Shown here piece by piece: positions 47,586 through 60,859 of a stretch of DNA of 64,000 bases. The position numbers were made by a program, and so were the translations under genes. Numbering within the stretch: position 1 is the stretch's first letter; each line of letters opens with the position of its first letter. The stretch lies in contig NC_080422.1 of the NCBI RefSeq assembly GCF_029873635.1, forward strand, positions 17,018,049 through 17,082,048, written 5' to 3'. Below the pieces are notes generated by a model that saw only the letters and a program-made list of their open reading frames with translations, had not been told where the DNA came from and ran no database searches. Source of the stretch: Malania oleifera. Its lineage: Eukaryota > Streptophyta > Magnoliopsida > Santalales > Ximeniaceae.

Positions 47586-48367
47586 TTGACTATGGATAAA
47601 TCTTTGCCCCGGTTGCCAGGCTTGAGACTATCAAATTACTAATTTCACTCTCTACACAAAATGGATGGAAGATTTACCAGTTGGACGTGAAATCAGCAGT
47701 TCTAAACGGTTTTCGAGAAGAAGAGATCTATATCGATCAGCCACCTAGATATGTGAAGAAGTGCAAAGAAGATAAAGTGTACAAGCTAAATAAAGCACTC
47801 TAAGGCTTGAAGCAGGCACCTCGTGTGTGGAACATGAGGACTGATGACTATTTCTAAAAGAATGGATTTGAAAAGTGTCCCTATGAGCATGCACTATACA
47901 TAAAGATGGAGACATACAAAAGCATATTGATTGTCTACCTATATGTTGATGGTCTGATCTTCACGGGCAATAATCCAGAGATGTTTACCATTTTTAAGAG
48001 GAGCATGGTCAAAGAATTCAAAATTATGGATATTGGCTAGATAGCTCATTTCCTTGGCATAGAAGTCATGTAAAACGAGAAGGGAATCTTCATCTCCCAG
48101 AGCGACTATGCAAAAGAAATACTAAAGAATTTTGGGATGGACAACTGCAACTTTGTGAAAACTCCGATTGAAACGGGATTGGAGTTGAGAAAGAATGAAC
48201 GAGGAAATGTTGACCTCATATATTTCAAGAGTTTGGTTGGAAGCTTGAGGTATTTTACTTGCACTAGACTATACATACTCTATGGAGTTGAACTTGTCAG
48301 CAGGTGCATGGATACTCCTGACCAGTCCCATATGAATTCAGCAAAAAGGATACTCCGCTATGTCAAG
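47586..48367 (+). pseudogene. pol: copia-3 reverse transcriptase, 5' part, broken
   Basis: Plus strand: FAPVARLETIKLLISLSTQN, WKIYQLDVKSAVLNGF, EEIYIDQPPRYVKK, KVYKLNKAL, GLKQAPRVWN, then the catalytic box YVDG in place of YVDD (about 47942-47953), FTGNNPEMF, FLGIEVM and the PDQSHMNSAKRILRYVKC block (48320-48370). Stops lie near 47596, 47803, 47858, 48040 and 48071. Gypsy B interrupts it with TSD TCAAG; it resumes at 63014. Confidence 0.9.
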
Positions 48368-49997
48368 TGTAACATCTTGATTTTAGAACCATTTTCTTTT
48401 ACATAAAATATAATTACTCTGACAATACTCTAATATCATAATACACAGTCAAAGTCAGCCTAGACCTATAGGTACCAAGAATTCACCTGTTTTTTCGTAC
48501 ATATAAACTAAGCAGCGAAACCAAAATACACTTTACATATATACAATACTAGAGTTTCACTATTTCTACATATACACATATATACCCCAAAAATCCATCA
48601 TGAGTTTGACTCGACTACTTACCTTGCAACTGGATAGTTCCTACGAACTCCTCTATCACAGAGCTTGCCTCACTTGTCTCTCGGGATTTCCTAAAATATT
48701 TGTAATGTTAAGGTGAGACACCTTTCGGTAAGGGAAATATACTAATATCAATGTGTGGCAGCATGAGTATTATCATATTATAAACATTACTGCAAATAAT
48801 GTAACTGTAATAAATATATATCTTAAGTTGTAACTGATATCATATAGAAATCTCAACTTTTAAACAGGTTCATACGATATCATAGTGAATTTTCATATCT
48901 TTAAAACCATCTATTAAATCTGTATTTTACTGAATTATTGATTACGTGTGAAAACTGCGTAATTGGACACTTTAACCTGGTCTTTACGGCTTATATTTTT
49001 AATTCAATATCCAAATTTGTCCAATATTTTAATGAAGTGTCAAAATTATCATTCTTGAATTTTATTGTGCAATTTATGATTTTTTGGTAATTTTTTGTCG
49101 CAGGAAAATTCTCGGGAACCAAAACCAATATTTGTTCGTATTTTGTGCATAACTTTTCAGTTCGAGCTTCGATCGAGACGATTCAAATTTCTAGAGAAAG
49201 AGGAAATGATTATCTACAAATTTTATGTTTCTAGTTTTGTGAGAAACGGGCTCCAAGATTGTCAAACTTGACTGTGAACACGAAGAACAAAAGAAGGAAA
49301 AAAAATACATATATCATGATATTTGATGTGACCCGGCCATGCAAGCCGGGTCGGGTTGGTCTCGCGGGTCATAGGGCTTCAAACCTCTCCTATTTATTTG
49401 TTTTTTTTCTCCCTTTCTCTAGGTTGTTGGGCGTTGCCCCCAGCCGATTCTCCCCTCTTCCTCTTCTTCTCCCTCTTCTTCTTCTTCTTCTTCTTTATTC
49501 TCTTCTTCTTCTCCTACTTCAATTTTATTTTATTCTTTCATTCTTGCCTCTCTTCTCTACCCTCTATTCTCTTCTATCTTTCCCCTTGGGTCTCTGTTCA
49601 AACCACCAGCCCCCTTCTCTGCCAGCAGGTTCTCCAGCCGGCAGCAGATCCTCTCGGCCACTCTTCCAGTCTCTCTGCAACCCAGCACAGCTCCGGCCAC
49701 TCCAGCTCCAGTCGAAGACCCAACACAGCAGCTCTCCACCCTCTGTCCTCTCTCCAGCGAGCAGCCTCCTCAGCAAGAATCAATAGGTTGCAACCAAGTC
49801 TTGCAACAGCAATCGGAGCACCTTCTTGCTAGCACCAACACCCGAGCTCTTGGCCATGCCAGCTGCCCCTCGGGCAGTGACCTCAACCTTCAGCAACATA
49901 GCAGTTCTCGGCAGCCCAGCCATACCACATACCAGCCAATGATTCAGAACAGAGCATCTCCAGCTCCGGCCATTCTCCAGCAGCCAAGCTCCATGGA

Positions 49998-50060
<63 letters not shown>

Positions 50061-51135
50061 TTTCTTTTCTTTTTCTTCTTTTTCTTCTTTTTCTTCTTTT
50101 ATTAAGATTGTTATTTTTATTGTTTTAGTTATTAATTGAAAGATTGGATTTTTTTTAAAAACTGTTTTAGTTGCATTTTATTTTAATTAAGTATTTGAAT
50201 TCTCAAGTAATTTTAGCAATAAATTTTATTTGTATTAATTTAATTATTTTTTTTATTCGTAATTTTGTTAAAGGTTCGGTTTTTATTGTTTACATATGTG
50301 TTTGATTGAGTTTTAATTGGTGCGTGTTTTAATTTCGTGTTCAAAGTTACTGTCTTTAGTTAACGTGTGTTTTGATACTTGCTTGATTAGACGTAGGATT
50401 TCCATTTTTTTTCTATGGCAAGCATGAGTGGCTAAGTTCGGTAACTCGGGTTGTGGGTCGATGTCGTTTGCGTTCCATGGTTTATTAGTTATTCTATGAT
50501 ATCATTGTTAAACTTTTATTTGGTTAAAACCGAAAATTGAAGGCATCATTGATAAATCGCTAGCTCTTGCTTCTTGTTTTGTTGTTGACGTTAGGCACAT
50601 CAAAACCTTGATTTAATTTAAGATTTTCATCAACTAATTTACACGACATTCGGTTAATGCTTATTGAGAGTTTATATTTTCTTCCATTTGGATGTGGCAA
50701 ATTTACTCGAGCTTAGTAATAAAATTTCATCTTATTAATGTCTTGATTGGATTAACAAGAAGAGGAGTAAGGCCTAGGGAATTAATAAATGGTGGAAGCA
50801 AACAGACATTAAACCCTTAACCCGAGTGTTTGGTAAAATTGTTTCAGTTAATCTGTTTAGTTTTGGTTGCGTTTTTTTTTAGAGTTACATTTTTGGAAAA
50901 TTGATAAAATTTCAATCTCATTTTGATAGTTTACTCAAAATTCTCTCACTTTGTTTACTGTTTTCAAAATCGTAAAAGAAAAAAAAGATTTTCAAACCCT
51001 ATTTTTCAGCAACAGGATTTCACTAAACTTTCATAAATACTTTGATACTCAGTGGTCCCTATGGAATACGATCTTGGACTCATCCTTGATACAACTTGAC
51101 ACTTCTGCACTTGGACTCAGAACGAGTCAAGTTTT

Positions 51136-51155
51136 TGGCGCCGTTGCCGGGGATC
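51136..51155 (+). other. tRNA-Asp primer-binding site
   Basis: TGGCGCCGTTGCCGGGGATC is complementary to the 3' end of plant tRNA-Asp, the usual primer of Athila/Tat-type gypsy elements. Confidence 0.9.
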
Positions 51156-51399
51156 AATTGGTGTCATCGAAGTGTTTCTCAGATTTTAGAGAGGTGTTAT
51201 AGAGCCGTAAACGTCTTCACAGCCTGGGTGATATCTACTTCTTCTCCTTTGACCTGCTTGCTTTTATCGTGTTTATACTGAATTTGTATGACTAGTTGGG
51301 CTAGAGATAACACATTTAGACTAGTCAGGACAAACTCATCCATCTCATCATCGAGTGAACCTGTTTCACTTGAATTACTTGAATCACCATCTATCACAC

Positions 51400-53020
51400 G
51401 TAGCATCATGGCTGAGAAAGAACCTCATGATATGGAGAACCCTAATAGGACACGCAGAGAATATTTGCAACCCATTAGGACCAGTACCCCATCCTGCATT
51501 ATTCTACCTTTGAATGCAAATGCTTTTAATTTTAAACTTGGGATGATTCCATTGTTACCTCATTTTCATGGCATTGAATCTGAAAACCCTTATTTGCATA
51601 AAAGAGTTTGAAGAAGTATGTTCCACATTCATGGATAGAACATGCACTGAAGAGGTAATAAGACTAAAATTGTTTCCCTTCTCTTTAAAAGACAAGGCAA
51701 AAACCTGGTTTTATTCTTTAAGGCCAAGATCCATTGGGACTTGGCAAGAAATGCAAATTGAGTTTTTAAAAAAAAATTTTCCCATGCAAAGAACTAACGC
51801 TTTGAAAAGACAAATCATGAATTTTTTCCAAAAGGATGTGGAAACATTTTATCAGTGTTAGGAATGTTTCAAAGACCTCTTAAATGCATGTCCTCACCAT
51901 GGGTATAAGAATTGGAGAATCATCAATTTTTTCTATGAGGGGTTGCAACCAAAGATGAGGCAATTTGTAGAAACAATGTGCAATGGTGAGTTTTTCAATA
52001 AAGGGCGCCCAAAGAAGCTTTTGACTATTTTGATTATTTGGCTGAAAACGCTCAATCTTGGGATGACTTTGATGTGTATGATAGATCTGAAAAGCAAAAA
52101 TGCATTAGTGGGGGTGGTAAGTATCAATTGAAAGAAGTTGATGATTTGAATGCTAGGCTTGCATTGATGTCCAAAAGGTTAGATTCCATTAAGCTTGAGA
52201 AAGTAAATGAAATGTATGTTTTACCATCATCTTCTGAAAAATGCAACATATGAGAGGATCCAGGGCATGCGACTGATGCATGTCCAACTATTCCTACTCT
52301 TAAGGAAGTTTTGCTTGATCAGTCTAACCCGGTGTATATGGTTTCTGAGATTTTTTCTAAACCTTATTCTGATACTTACGATGTAGGTTGGAGGAATCAT
52401 CCAAATTTTAGCTAGAAAAATGACCAAGTGGGCCCATCTCCCCAAGGACAAAGTCAATACATTCCTTATGCAGCATCTAGCTAAGACTCGGGACCCTCTT
52501 ACTTTGCAAATCAGCCTCCTCCAATGCAGAGATGGGAAATGGAAGATTCCATACAACAGCTAACTGTTAGCTTGCAACAATTCATGGCAAGCCAAAATGT
52601 GATCAACTCTCAAACTTCTCAAGCCATCAACGAGATAAGCACTAAATTGACTAGGTTGAACACATTATTGAATGCTTTGGAGATAGATGAATCCCAATTT
52701 CAAGCCCAGCCAGATACTTAAGTGCAGATTGCAATCATGGAACCGTCATCCTATATTGAAGCAAATGTTAATGATTGCAATGCCGAAGCAAATCTCAGCT
52801 ATGGTAAGGTGACTGGTGCACTAGATGAAGAAGTTGAGCAGAATGGTGAGAGTTTAACCTTCAAGGAATCAGGTACAAATTTTAATGTTGATGCTTCTGA
52901 AGAACCAAAGGTAACAGTTCTGAAAACTTTTCCTCAAAGGCCGGTTCTTAAAGAAGTATATTTCCTGGAAACTATACTGGATAAGGATCCTTTCTTATTA
53001 AAACAAGAAAGATAATTTGA
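51400..53020 (+). pseudogene. gag: Athila-type gag, broken
   Basis: Begins near the ATG at 51409 (MAEKEPHDMENPNRTRREYL). A frame change near 51600 is followed by FEEVCSTFMDRTCTEEVIRL, KLFPFSLKDKAKTWFYSL, GTWQEMQIEFLKKNFPMQRT and KDVETFYQC then a stop (51859-51861). The matching continuation CFKDLLNACPHHG follows directly, as in Athila capsids. Later blocks change frame again (ENAQSWDDFDVYD, DDLNARLALMSKRLDSIKLE). After the CXXC-like region at 52240 comes a low-complexity tail. No pol follows. Confidence 0.83.
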
Positions 53021-54828
53021 AAATGTGTTGTTTGATATTGTGGAGAACATTGATTTAGTCAGAGATCATTTCTGTGCAGATAACAAATTGACTCATTGTG
53101 GTGACTCAAATTTGGAGACCCGCCAGTTCAATTTATAAATCTGCACTCACCAGATGAAATTCCTCTCGAACCTCCTCCAGACACACTGTGATGTTTTTCT
53201 TTCCTTTGTTTTCATTTTGTTTCATTTTGTCTTATTCTTAGCTTATTGATAGGAACATTTTCCTTTAGTTCAGTTTTCCTTTTCCATTACTTCTCCACCC
53301 AGGTATGTCCTATTGTTTTTTCCCGTGCATAATTTTCCTATTTCCCCTATGTTTTCACATTGAGGACAATGTTCCATTTTAGTTTGGGGGGGGGGGGGTG
53401 AGTATTAGAATGTGACACTGTGCACATATACGTACTGGGTTTTATAAAAAAATATATATATAAAAAAAAACCAAAAAAAAAAAAAAAACAAAAAAAAATT
53501 AAAAATCAGAAAGAACGAAAGAACGAAAGGAAGAGTAGTGAGGAATTACATTGAATTATGTCATGCTTAACACTGACTCGTACCCTTCACATACCTACAT
53601 ATAACCTAAGAACTATACACTTGAGTCATTTATGTGTAGTTTCTCTTTATATGACTTCGTAACTCCATGAAGAATTGATTAGTAGTACACTCGTGTTAAT
53701 CTAGTTATATAATTTCTTGTATTTACACGATATCTCACGAGGTTGAATAAACACATTCACGTGATTCACTGCACTTAGGATTTCCTGTGAGCACTAAGAG
53801 AACACCCGTGGCGACTATGACACCTTGTGAGATATCCTTGAGCTAATTATCGTCCTTTTGAGTGTTAACATCAAATTAGAGTTCAAGGAACTCAATTCTC
53901 TTCTTTCTGGATGATTCTTTGTATACTAGTCTCTGTTTTTGATTTTCTAGCCTAGAGGTGACACCTAGTGGGGAGATAGAAACCTAGGTTTTGTAGCCTA
54001 CACAAGATGTGAAGGCTGAGCCACGCCTAGAAATAGACTTAATCCATGGACCACTATTCAAGCTCAATTCCCATTGATAGTATGAAGATAACAAAAGAAG
54101 TGTGAAGAATGTCCTAATTGATCAAGAAAAGACAGAAAATAAAGAATGAGAAAAAAAAAAGGATAAGAAATAAAAATGCGTGTGAAATGAAATGCTAATG
54201 TCTGCTCCATAGAAATATCACAAAAAGTCAAGGACACAACACATGTTCTCTACATACGAAGATTCTTCAACCAGTTAGTGCCTCAGATGTATTCACGACA
54301 AGTTTGTGATTAAGTTGTTCTAGGGTGATCTCGGTTGGATATGGTGAGTAGGTGAGAAAATGTTAGGGTGAAGGACCCGACACCTCATAGATAGGCTAGA
54401 TCCTTTCTAAACTAGTCCACTCCATATACAATTACCGTTGTTCCTTTTAGTATGTGGGATGTTTGATTGCAACACTTCTTCTCACATACGACGAGTGAAC
54501 CCATTCCTTTTGAGTGTTCTTGAGGGTATACCAGTTAGGCCGAGTCTAAGTGACCGTTCTGTAGGTGTCCACTGGTATTCTAGGTGTACTGAGTCACACA
54601 CATCACGCACACCTCGAGAGTTTACCTGTTTATACTCGGACTTATATGATTGCATTAACTCTGAATGTGCCATTGATTAACTTCATGTGAGTATACTGCT
54701 CTTAAATGACATATAAACAATGAAACTTGCATGAGTGACGTGCTTTGGAGTTGTGTGTACTGAATATGAACAAATTTGTGTGACATTTAGTTATGTTCTT
54801 GTATGTGAAACGGTATGCTTGTGTAGCA
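53020..54828 (+). other. 3' part of the Athila-like insertion, unresolved
   Basis: Holds the G-run polypurine tract at 53386-53398, an A-rich stretch (53445-53510) and about 1.3 kb with no coding signal or recognisable LTR. Confidence 0.45.
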
Positions 54829-56689
54829 ATTATACCCTGGATGCATATTTGTATATCATGACTCCACCCCTTAAGATCTCGGTCTTGCAGCCCGTAAGAT
54901 GGACTTAACGCTGGTTGGCTTACTAGGTTAAGTGAAACATAATGTAACTATGCACGTTTTCCCACCCTATCTGGTTAGCCCAGCCTACTACACCGACAAC
55001 CTCTAGGGGTCAGTAACACAGTGGGTATCCTACTACACCGCCTATACTTCCGGGCTAATCGGTCACCGACCCACACTTCCTGAATAGTGTGGTTGCATTG
55101 TTAGCTATACCTAATCTAGTCCTCCCAACCTACTCACCGAGAACCTCTGGGGGTCAGCACTCACTGGGTATCCTACTACACTAGTCTGAATAACTAGTTA
55201 TGGCATCGTGCTCTTAACATACGTAACCATCCAGGTTCTATTAGTATATAATACATTTCACACAATATATATATTAATGTCTGTAAATAATATTTTCATA
55301 GTTCTAAAATAAAATTTCACTTTTACATATTTTTGAATAAAAACTATCATCTCATATTTTTTGAATAAATCATCATAATAAAATTGATCACGGCATCTGC
55401 GCCGGTTGTCATATCACGGCATCTGCGCCAGCTAAACTTTCACAGCATCTGCGCTGACTATCATATCATAATATACTGAAAAATAATTTAATTCCTATAC
55501 TAATTAACATCTTTCTAAAATTTACTATAAAATCATACTTATTCTGCGAAATAATAACATTTCTAACATACGATTATTACATTAAATTTATACTCATGCC
55601 ACACATGTGAGTTCTACTCTCTAATATTCTATACCATGCTATAAAAATTTGTTTTCTCTCTTCAATTCCAGTATTCCCAAAAAATACGTTAATTCATGAA
55701 TAATTTCTAAAAAACATGACTTAATCTATTCCCTTACCTAATTCTTGAAAGCCAGCTAACGTGCTAAATCTACACCCCTGCAGCATTCGAAGCTCGAAAC
55801 CCTGAAATTATATTTTCCCCAAATTAATCAGGTCAATCTCCAGAATACTATCGTTAAATATTCCCTAGGCCCCAAATACTACAATTTAATCATTAAAACT
55901 AATATTTAACACCATTGCCTCAGTTTTGGAATAGTGCCCCGGAACCCCAAACTGAAATTTCGCTTCGCCTAAGTTGTAGAGAATCTTCCCAAGAACCCCA
56001 TGGTGGTTCCTGATCATCAATCCAGGCTTTAATAGAGTGGAAATTGAAGGTAGAAGAGTGGAGTTCCATAGGGTTTTTGAGGGAGGGAGGGAGGGAGGGA
56101 GGGAGAGAGAGAGAGAGAGAGCATTTAATTTGAATTAAACAAATGAGCTCTCGGTTCTTTATATTCTTCAGCACTTCCAACCAAAAATGTTGACGATTTT
56201 ATATGGCTCTCAAATAACCGTCGCCGATTTTCTGTTTAATCGGTCAATTTTTACCGTTTACCAGTTATTGTCCCGCAGTAATTTCCCAAAATCGTCACCG
56301 ATTTTCTTCCCTCTCCAGAAAATTGTCATCGGTTTTCTCCTTCTCCTGCAAAAAATTCATTTTTTTCAATTTATTTTATTATAATATTTTTTGGGTCTCT
56401 ATATTCTTCCCTCCCTTTAAAAATTTCGTCCTCAAAATTGCTGACTATACATGTACACCATCATCTGAGGAAAAAATTGCTACTTATTTTATTAATTACT
56501 CTCACTTATAGCACAAGAATACTGTGGTTGCATATACGGTTATAAGAGATTATGATAACCAACCAAAATTCTCCCAAAACCCACTATATTCTTTAAACCA
56601 AAACACAATTTATACATTTATTACCCTACACTACATAAAATAAAATCAACACATTACTTACCTTTCCTGAGCCATCCCTTTTCCTTTCT

Positions 56690-57300
56690 CTAACTAATGC
56701 TGATCCCCACCAAACAGATGTGGGTACTTCTATCATACTTCCCCCTTTAGCTCCCACAAGGCCTCCTCCACTGCATCATTTCTTCATAATACTTTCACTA
56801 GTAAAATTTTCTTGGTGCGCAACTCCTGTTCTTTTCTATCTAGAATTTGCACTAGGGTTTCCTAATATGTTAAAGTATCTCTAAACTCTATCTCCTTGTA
56901 GCTAATCACATGAGAGGGATCTGGGACATATTTCATCAACATGGAAACATGGAATTATTGACTTTAATCGAGATAAAATAAGCAGTCTTTGTCAGCCAAT
57001 ATACAACCACCCAAATGGAATTTTTCCAATGCAACACCGGCGGTAACCCTGTAACAAAATCCATGGAGATATGATCCCACTTCCACTCAGGAATGTGGAT
57101 TGGCTGCAACTGTCCTGTTGATCTCTAGTGCTAAGCCTTTATCTGTTGGCACGTCAAACACTGCTCCACAAACTCTTCTATCTCCCTCTTTATACCGCTC
57201 CACCAGAATGACTCTTGGAAGACCCGATACATCTTAGTGCTTCCTGGATGTATTGCGAAAATGGATTTGTTTGCCTCCTTTAGGATCGTACTCCTCATCT
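56690..57300 (-). pseudogene. pol: gypsy B integrase remnant and chromodomain-like end
   Basis: Minus strand: HVSMLMKYVPDPSHVISY (56950 down), KEQELRTKKILLVKVL and a stop, then RNDAVEEALWELKGE near 56740. To the right the sequence jumps at about 56955 to the integrase front part (a PGKH-like segment and QCLTCQ-type text near 57150-57240). Most of the catalytic core is deleted. Confidence 0.7.
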
Positions 57301-58840
57301 CAGTATCAATAGGTACGCACAGCCTGGTACGGAACCTCTAAGTTCCATCATCTGAAATACTGAACCCCTCCCCTGTCCGTCCTGCACTTTATCTATTAGC
57401 TCTTCCAATTCTGCATTATTCTTCTGAGTAGCTTTAATCCTTTCCTGCAAGGTAGGCTGTAACACTAGGTTGGCAATAAATGCCTGGTTATCATCCTCTA
57501 CTAGCTCAATACCGAGCCTCTCCAAATCCATCTGAATCGGATGCTAAATCTCCACTACTGACAGTACTGCACCCACTGACTTTTGGCTGAGAGCATTAGC
57601 CACCACATTTACTTTCCCTGGGTGGTAGCTAATAGTCCAATCATAATCTTTAATGAGTTCCAATCATCTTCTCTATCTCATATTCAATTCTTTCTAGGTG
57701 AAGAAATACTTTAAACTTTTATGGTCAGTGAAGATCTCACATCTCCCACCATAAAAATAATGTCTCTACATCTTTAGAGCATACACCATTGCAGCTAACT
57801 CTAAATTATGTAGTGGGTAGTTCTTTTCATACTCCTTAAGCTGCTGAGAAGCCTAGGCAATAACCCTGTTGTGCTGCATCAACATACATCCGAGTCCCCT
57901 CAAAGAGGCGTCACTGCATATAACAAATCCATCCTCTCCTAATGGAATAGACAACACCAGTGCAGAGACAAGCCACTGTTTCAACTCTTGGAAACTCTAT
58001 TCACACTCGTAAGTTCATTCAAACTTCCCATTTTTCTTGGTGAGTTGTGTCAATGGACCCAATAACCTGGAGAAACCATCCACAAAACGCCGGTAGTACC
58101 CTACCAGACCTAGAAAACTCATGATCTCCTGAACATTTCCCATTCTCACCCAATTCACCACCGCTTCTATCTTTCTTGGATTTATTGATATGCCATTCAC
58201 GGAGATCACGTGCCTGAGAAAAATGATTTTCCTCATCCAGAATTCACATTTCTTAAATTTAGCGTATAACTTCTTTTCCCTTAATACTTGCAATACCAGC
58301 CTCAGATGATCCTCGTGCTCCTCAAAACTCCTCGAGTAAACCAGTATATCATCAATAAATACCACAACAAACTAGTCCAAGTACTGATGGAACACCCGAT
58401 TCATTAGGTCCATAAAAGCTACTGGTGCATTAGTCAATCCAAACGGCATTACCAAGAACTCGTAGTGTCCATATCATGTCCTGAATGCTGTCTTTGAAAT
58501 ATCATCTGCTTTAACTTTCACCTGATGGTATCCCGACCGAAGATCAATTTTGGAATAGACCTGGGTCCCTTATAACTGATCAAATATGTCATCGATTCTA
58601 GGAAGAGGGTACTTATTCTTGACTATCACCTTATTTATATCTCTATACACATCCTCATAGTCCCATCTTTCTTCTTCAGAAACAGAACTGGTGCTCCCCA
58701 AGGGGACACACTAGGTCTAATAAATCCTTTATCCAACAATTCCTCCAACTGATCCTTGAACTCTTTCAGTTCAGTTGGAGCCATTCTATAGGGTGTTTTA
58801 GATATCGGTGCCGACCCTGGTAGCAAATCTATGGCAAATT
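57295..58840 (-). pseudogene. pol: gypsy B reverse transcriptase and RNase H, broken
   Basis: Minus strand from 58826: [40 protein letters not shown], a frame change near 58650, [13 protein letters not shown] (about 58550), [17 protein letters not shown] (58440-58400), then [20 protein letters not shown] with the catalytic FIDD intact (58365-58310). The block [20 protein letters not shown] follows. RNase H is fragmentary with several stops. This RT core is in better shape than that of gypsy A. Confidence 0.9.
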
Positions 58841-58847
58841 CAATCTC

Positions 58848-59570
58848 TTAATCAGGTGGTAAACCAAATAACTTTTCTGGAAATACTTCTGGAAATTCCT
58901 TGACTACTAGAATATCAGCAAGTTTCAATCCTTTCTCTGAAATTTCTTTTATATAGGCTATATACCCCTTGCAACCATCCTGGAGTAATCTCCTGGCCTG
59001 AATGGTTGACAACAACTGTGGCGAAGTGTGCACAAGCGAACCCACAAACCTGAATTTTTGCTCTCCCTGGGGTGTGAAGATCACCTATTTTTTATGGCAA
59101 TCAATGCTGGCGCAGTTAGCTATCAACCAGTCCATACCCAATATTATATCAAATCCTTGCATATCTAACACTACAAGATCGGCTGGTAATATTCTTTCCT
59201 GGATGCCCATTGGATAATTTTTAAGTATCCTTCCACATCTCACTATTGATCCAGTTGGCGTGGCTACTAACAAATCAGTATCTAACAACTGTGCCTTAAC
59301 TCCAATTGACTTAACATACCCCAATGATACAAACGAATGGGTGGCACCTAAGTGAAATAAAACAACAACTTTATATGATAAAGCAATAATCATACCTATC
59401 ATGACGTCGTCAGTAGCCTCAGAAGCTCGCGGCGTCAACGCATAGACCCTCGTTCGAGTTGTGTTCCTCTGCTGGCCACCACCCCTGGGTGCCTGGTTAT
59501 TCCCCCTAAATGGTTTGAGAGCAAGAGTTGTACTATATTGCATACGAAATTCCTGTGCTACATGACCCAA
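58848..59570 (-). pseudogene. pol: gypsy B nucleocapsid end and protease, active site lost
   Basis: Starts in the zinc-knuckle region (GHVAQEF, with the last Cys changed to Phe). The protease loop reads VLFHLGATHSF where the family has D-S-G-A: both the catalytic Asp and the Ser are replaced. The downstream block (LLDTDLLVATPTGSIVRCGR, VLDMQGFDIILGMDWLIANC) is well kept. Confidence 0.88.
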
Positions 59571-60490
59571 TACACCACATCAGTAATAGACATTCCTCCC
59601 TGCTCGACATTCTCTTCTATGTCTCTTTCCACGTGTAGGAAAAATTGGATATGCCTGCTCATCTTGAACCTCTCGTCTCTTAGTCTCCTATCTCAAAGCT
59701 TTGTCATAAATGTCTCCCTTCCAAGGGCCTCGGCTGGACTCTGCCTGGAATCCCAAAGGTGTAGGCCTCTTCCTCTGACTCGACGTCTCCACATATCTCT
59801 AACTACTCTCCTCTACCACTATAGCCCTGTCCATTAATTCGGAGAAATCCTACACCTTTAGAACCACCACCTGTCTATGGATGTCATCCCTCAAACCCCT
59901 TTCAAACGTTCTCGCATTTTTCACCTCATTTGGAATGATGTAGGGAACAAAGCATGACAACTCGATAAACTTTGCTGCATATTGCTGGACTGTCTGTTGC
60001 CCCTGTCCCAGATTCAAGAATTCTACTATATTAGCTTCTCTAATAGTAGGAGGAAAATAACGATCAAAGAACATTTCCTTGAATTGGTTCCATGACATGA
60101 CTACTAATACAGATCTCTGTTCCTCAAGTAACTTTACAACTGTCCACTATCTCTCAGCCGCATGTGTCAACTTATATGTGGCGTAAAGGACCCTCTACTC
60201 ATTAGTGCAGTGAAGCACCATCAATATTTTATCGATCTCCTACATCTAGTTTTCAGCCACTGCAGGATTAGCTCCTCCTGAAAGCGCTGGAGGATTCATT
60301 TTAGTAAACTTCTCTATAGTGCATCCCTAGTCTGCTGCTGGTCCTCCCTGATCCTTAGAGCTTTGTACAATCTCAGCTATAACCTGCTAAGTCACACTAT
60401 AGAGCCACGTCTAAATCACCACCGCCCGCACCATAGGGGCCTACACCATCATCACCACTAGCGTGAGTGCCACTACCACCTGGGTTTATC
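59571..60490 (-). pseudogene. gag: gypsy B gag, broken
   Basis: Start near 60487 (MNPGGSGTHASGDDG). The capsid is readable at 60098-59850: MSWNQFKEMFFDRYFPPTIR, FLNLGQGQQTVQQYAAKFIE, PYIIPNEVKNARTFERGLRD, HRQVVVLKV. Upstream and downstream parts contain many stops. Confidence 0.85.
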
Positions 60491-60859
60491 CTGAAAAGAT
60501 AAATAAACATAGTCTGAGGACCCTGTCTGCATAACATAGCTATCATATTTATCTAACTGAAATCTCATGTCATCAATTTAATCTAACGTCCTTATCCTTA
60601 ATTTAAGATTTAGTCCAACAATTGAGAAACATAACCCGGCAATAGTTTAATATGAATTTCTTGAAATCGTCATCCCGGGAAAAATACAGAAACCACTGCG
60701 AAAATCCTGCTTCCTGATTATGGAACAAAATCCTAAATACTCATCATGATTCCCCCAATATTGACCCCCTAAATTCCTGATCTATTCCTATACTCTGGTA
60801 TTGTTTCTGCTGCACACTAAAGTCTATAGAACCTAGAAACATAGGCTCTGATACCAAAA

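Larger units (their letters stand above)
48939..54828 (+). mobile_element. Athila-like gag-only insertion in the gypsy B LTR, TSD ATTAT
   Basis: The junctions are defined by alignment with the intact gypsy B LTR and by a perfect ATTAT duplication (48934-48938 and 54829-54833). The insert starts TGATTACGTG and ends TTGTGTAGCA. It contains a perfect tRNA-Asp primer site, an Athila-type gag and a polypurine run (13 G at 53386-53398) after CACATTGAGGACAATGTTCC, all in plus orientation. No protease, RT or integrase is seen. Sequence before the PBS (48939-51135) would be the 5' LTR plus leader, but I could not find a matching 3' LTR before 54828. Confidence 0.75.
48368..56403 (-). repeat. gypsy B 3' LTR, split by a 5.9-kb insertion
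   Basis: Starts TGTAACATCTTG, ends TCTCTATA (final CA changed to TA). It matches 60860-63008 once 48939-54828 is removed; net length is about 2.14 kb. Palindromes AAAATCGTCACCGATTTTC and relatives lie at 56185-56345. Confidence 0.93.

Noticed and set aside
49900..50060. CRISPR-like or satellite array
   Set aside because: The repetition is a CT microsatellite in a retroelement leader; no spaced direct repeats.
49259..50139. Long Pro/Ser/Leu-rich open frames in several frames at once
   Set aside because: Overlap in all frames over a CT-rich leader of the Athila-like element; not protein-coding by composition.
54438..54680. 80-aa open frame with an overlapping antisense frame
   Set aside because: Inside the noncoding 3' part of the Athila-like insertion; no recognisable motif.
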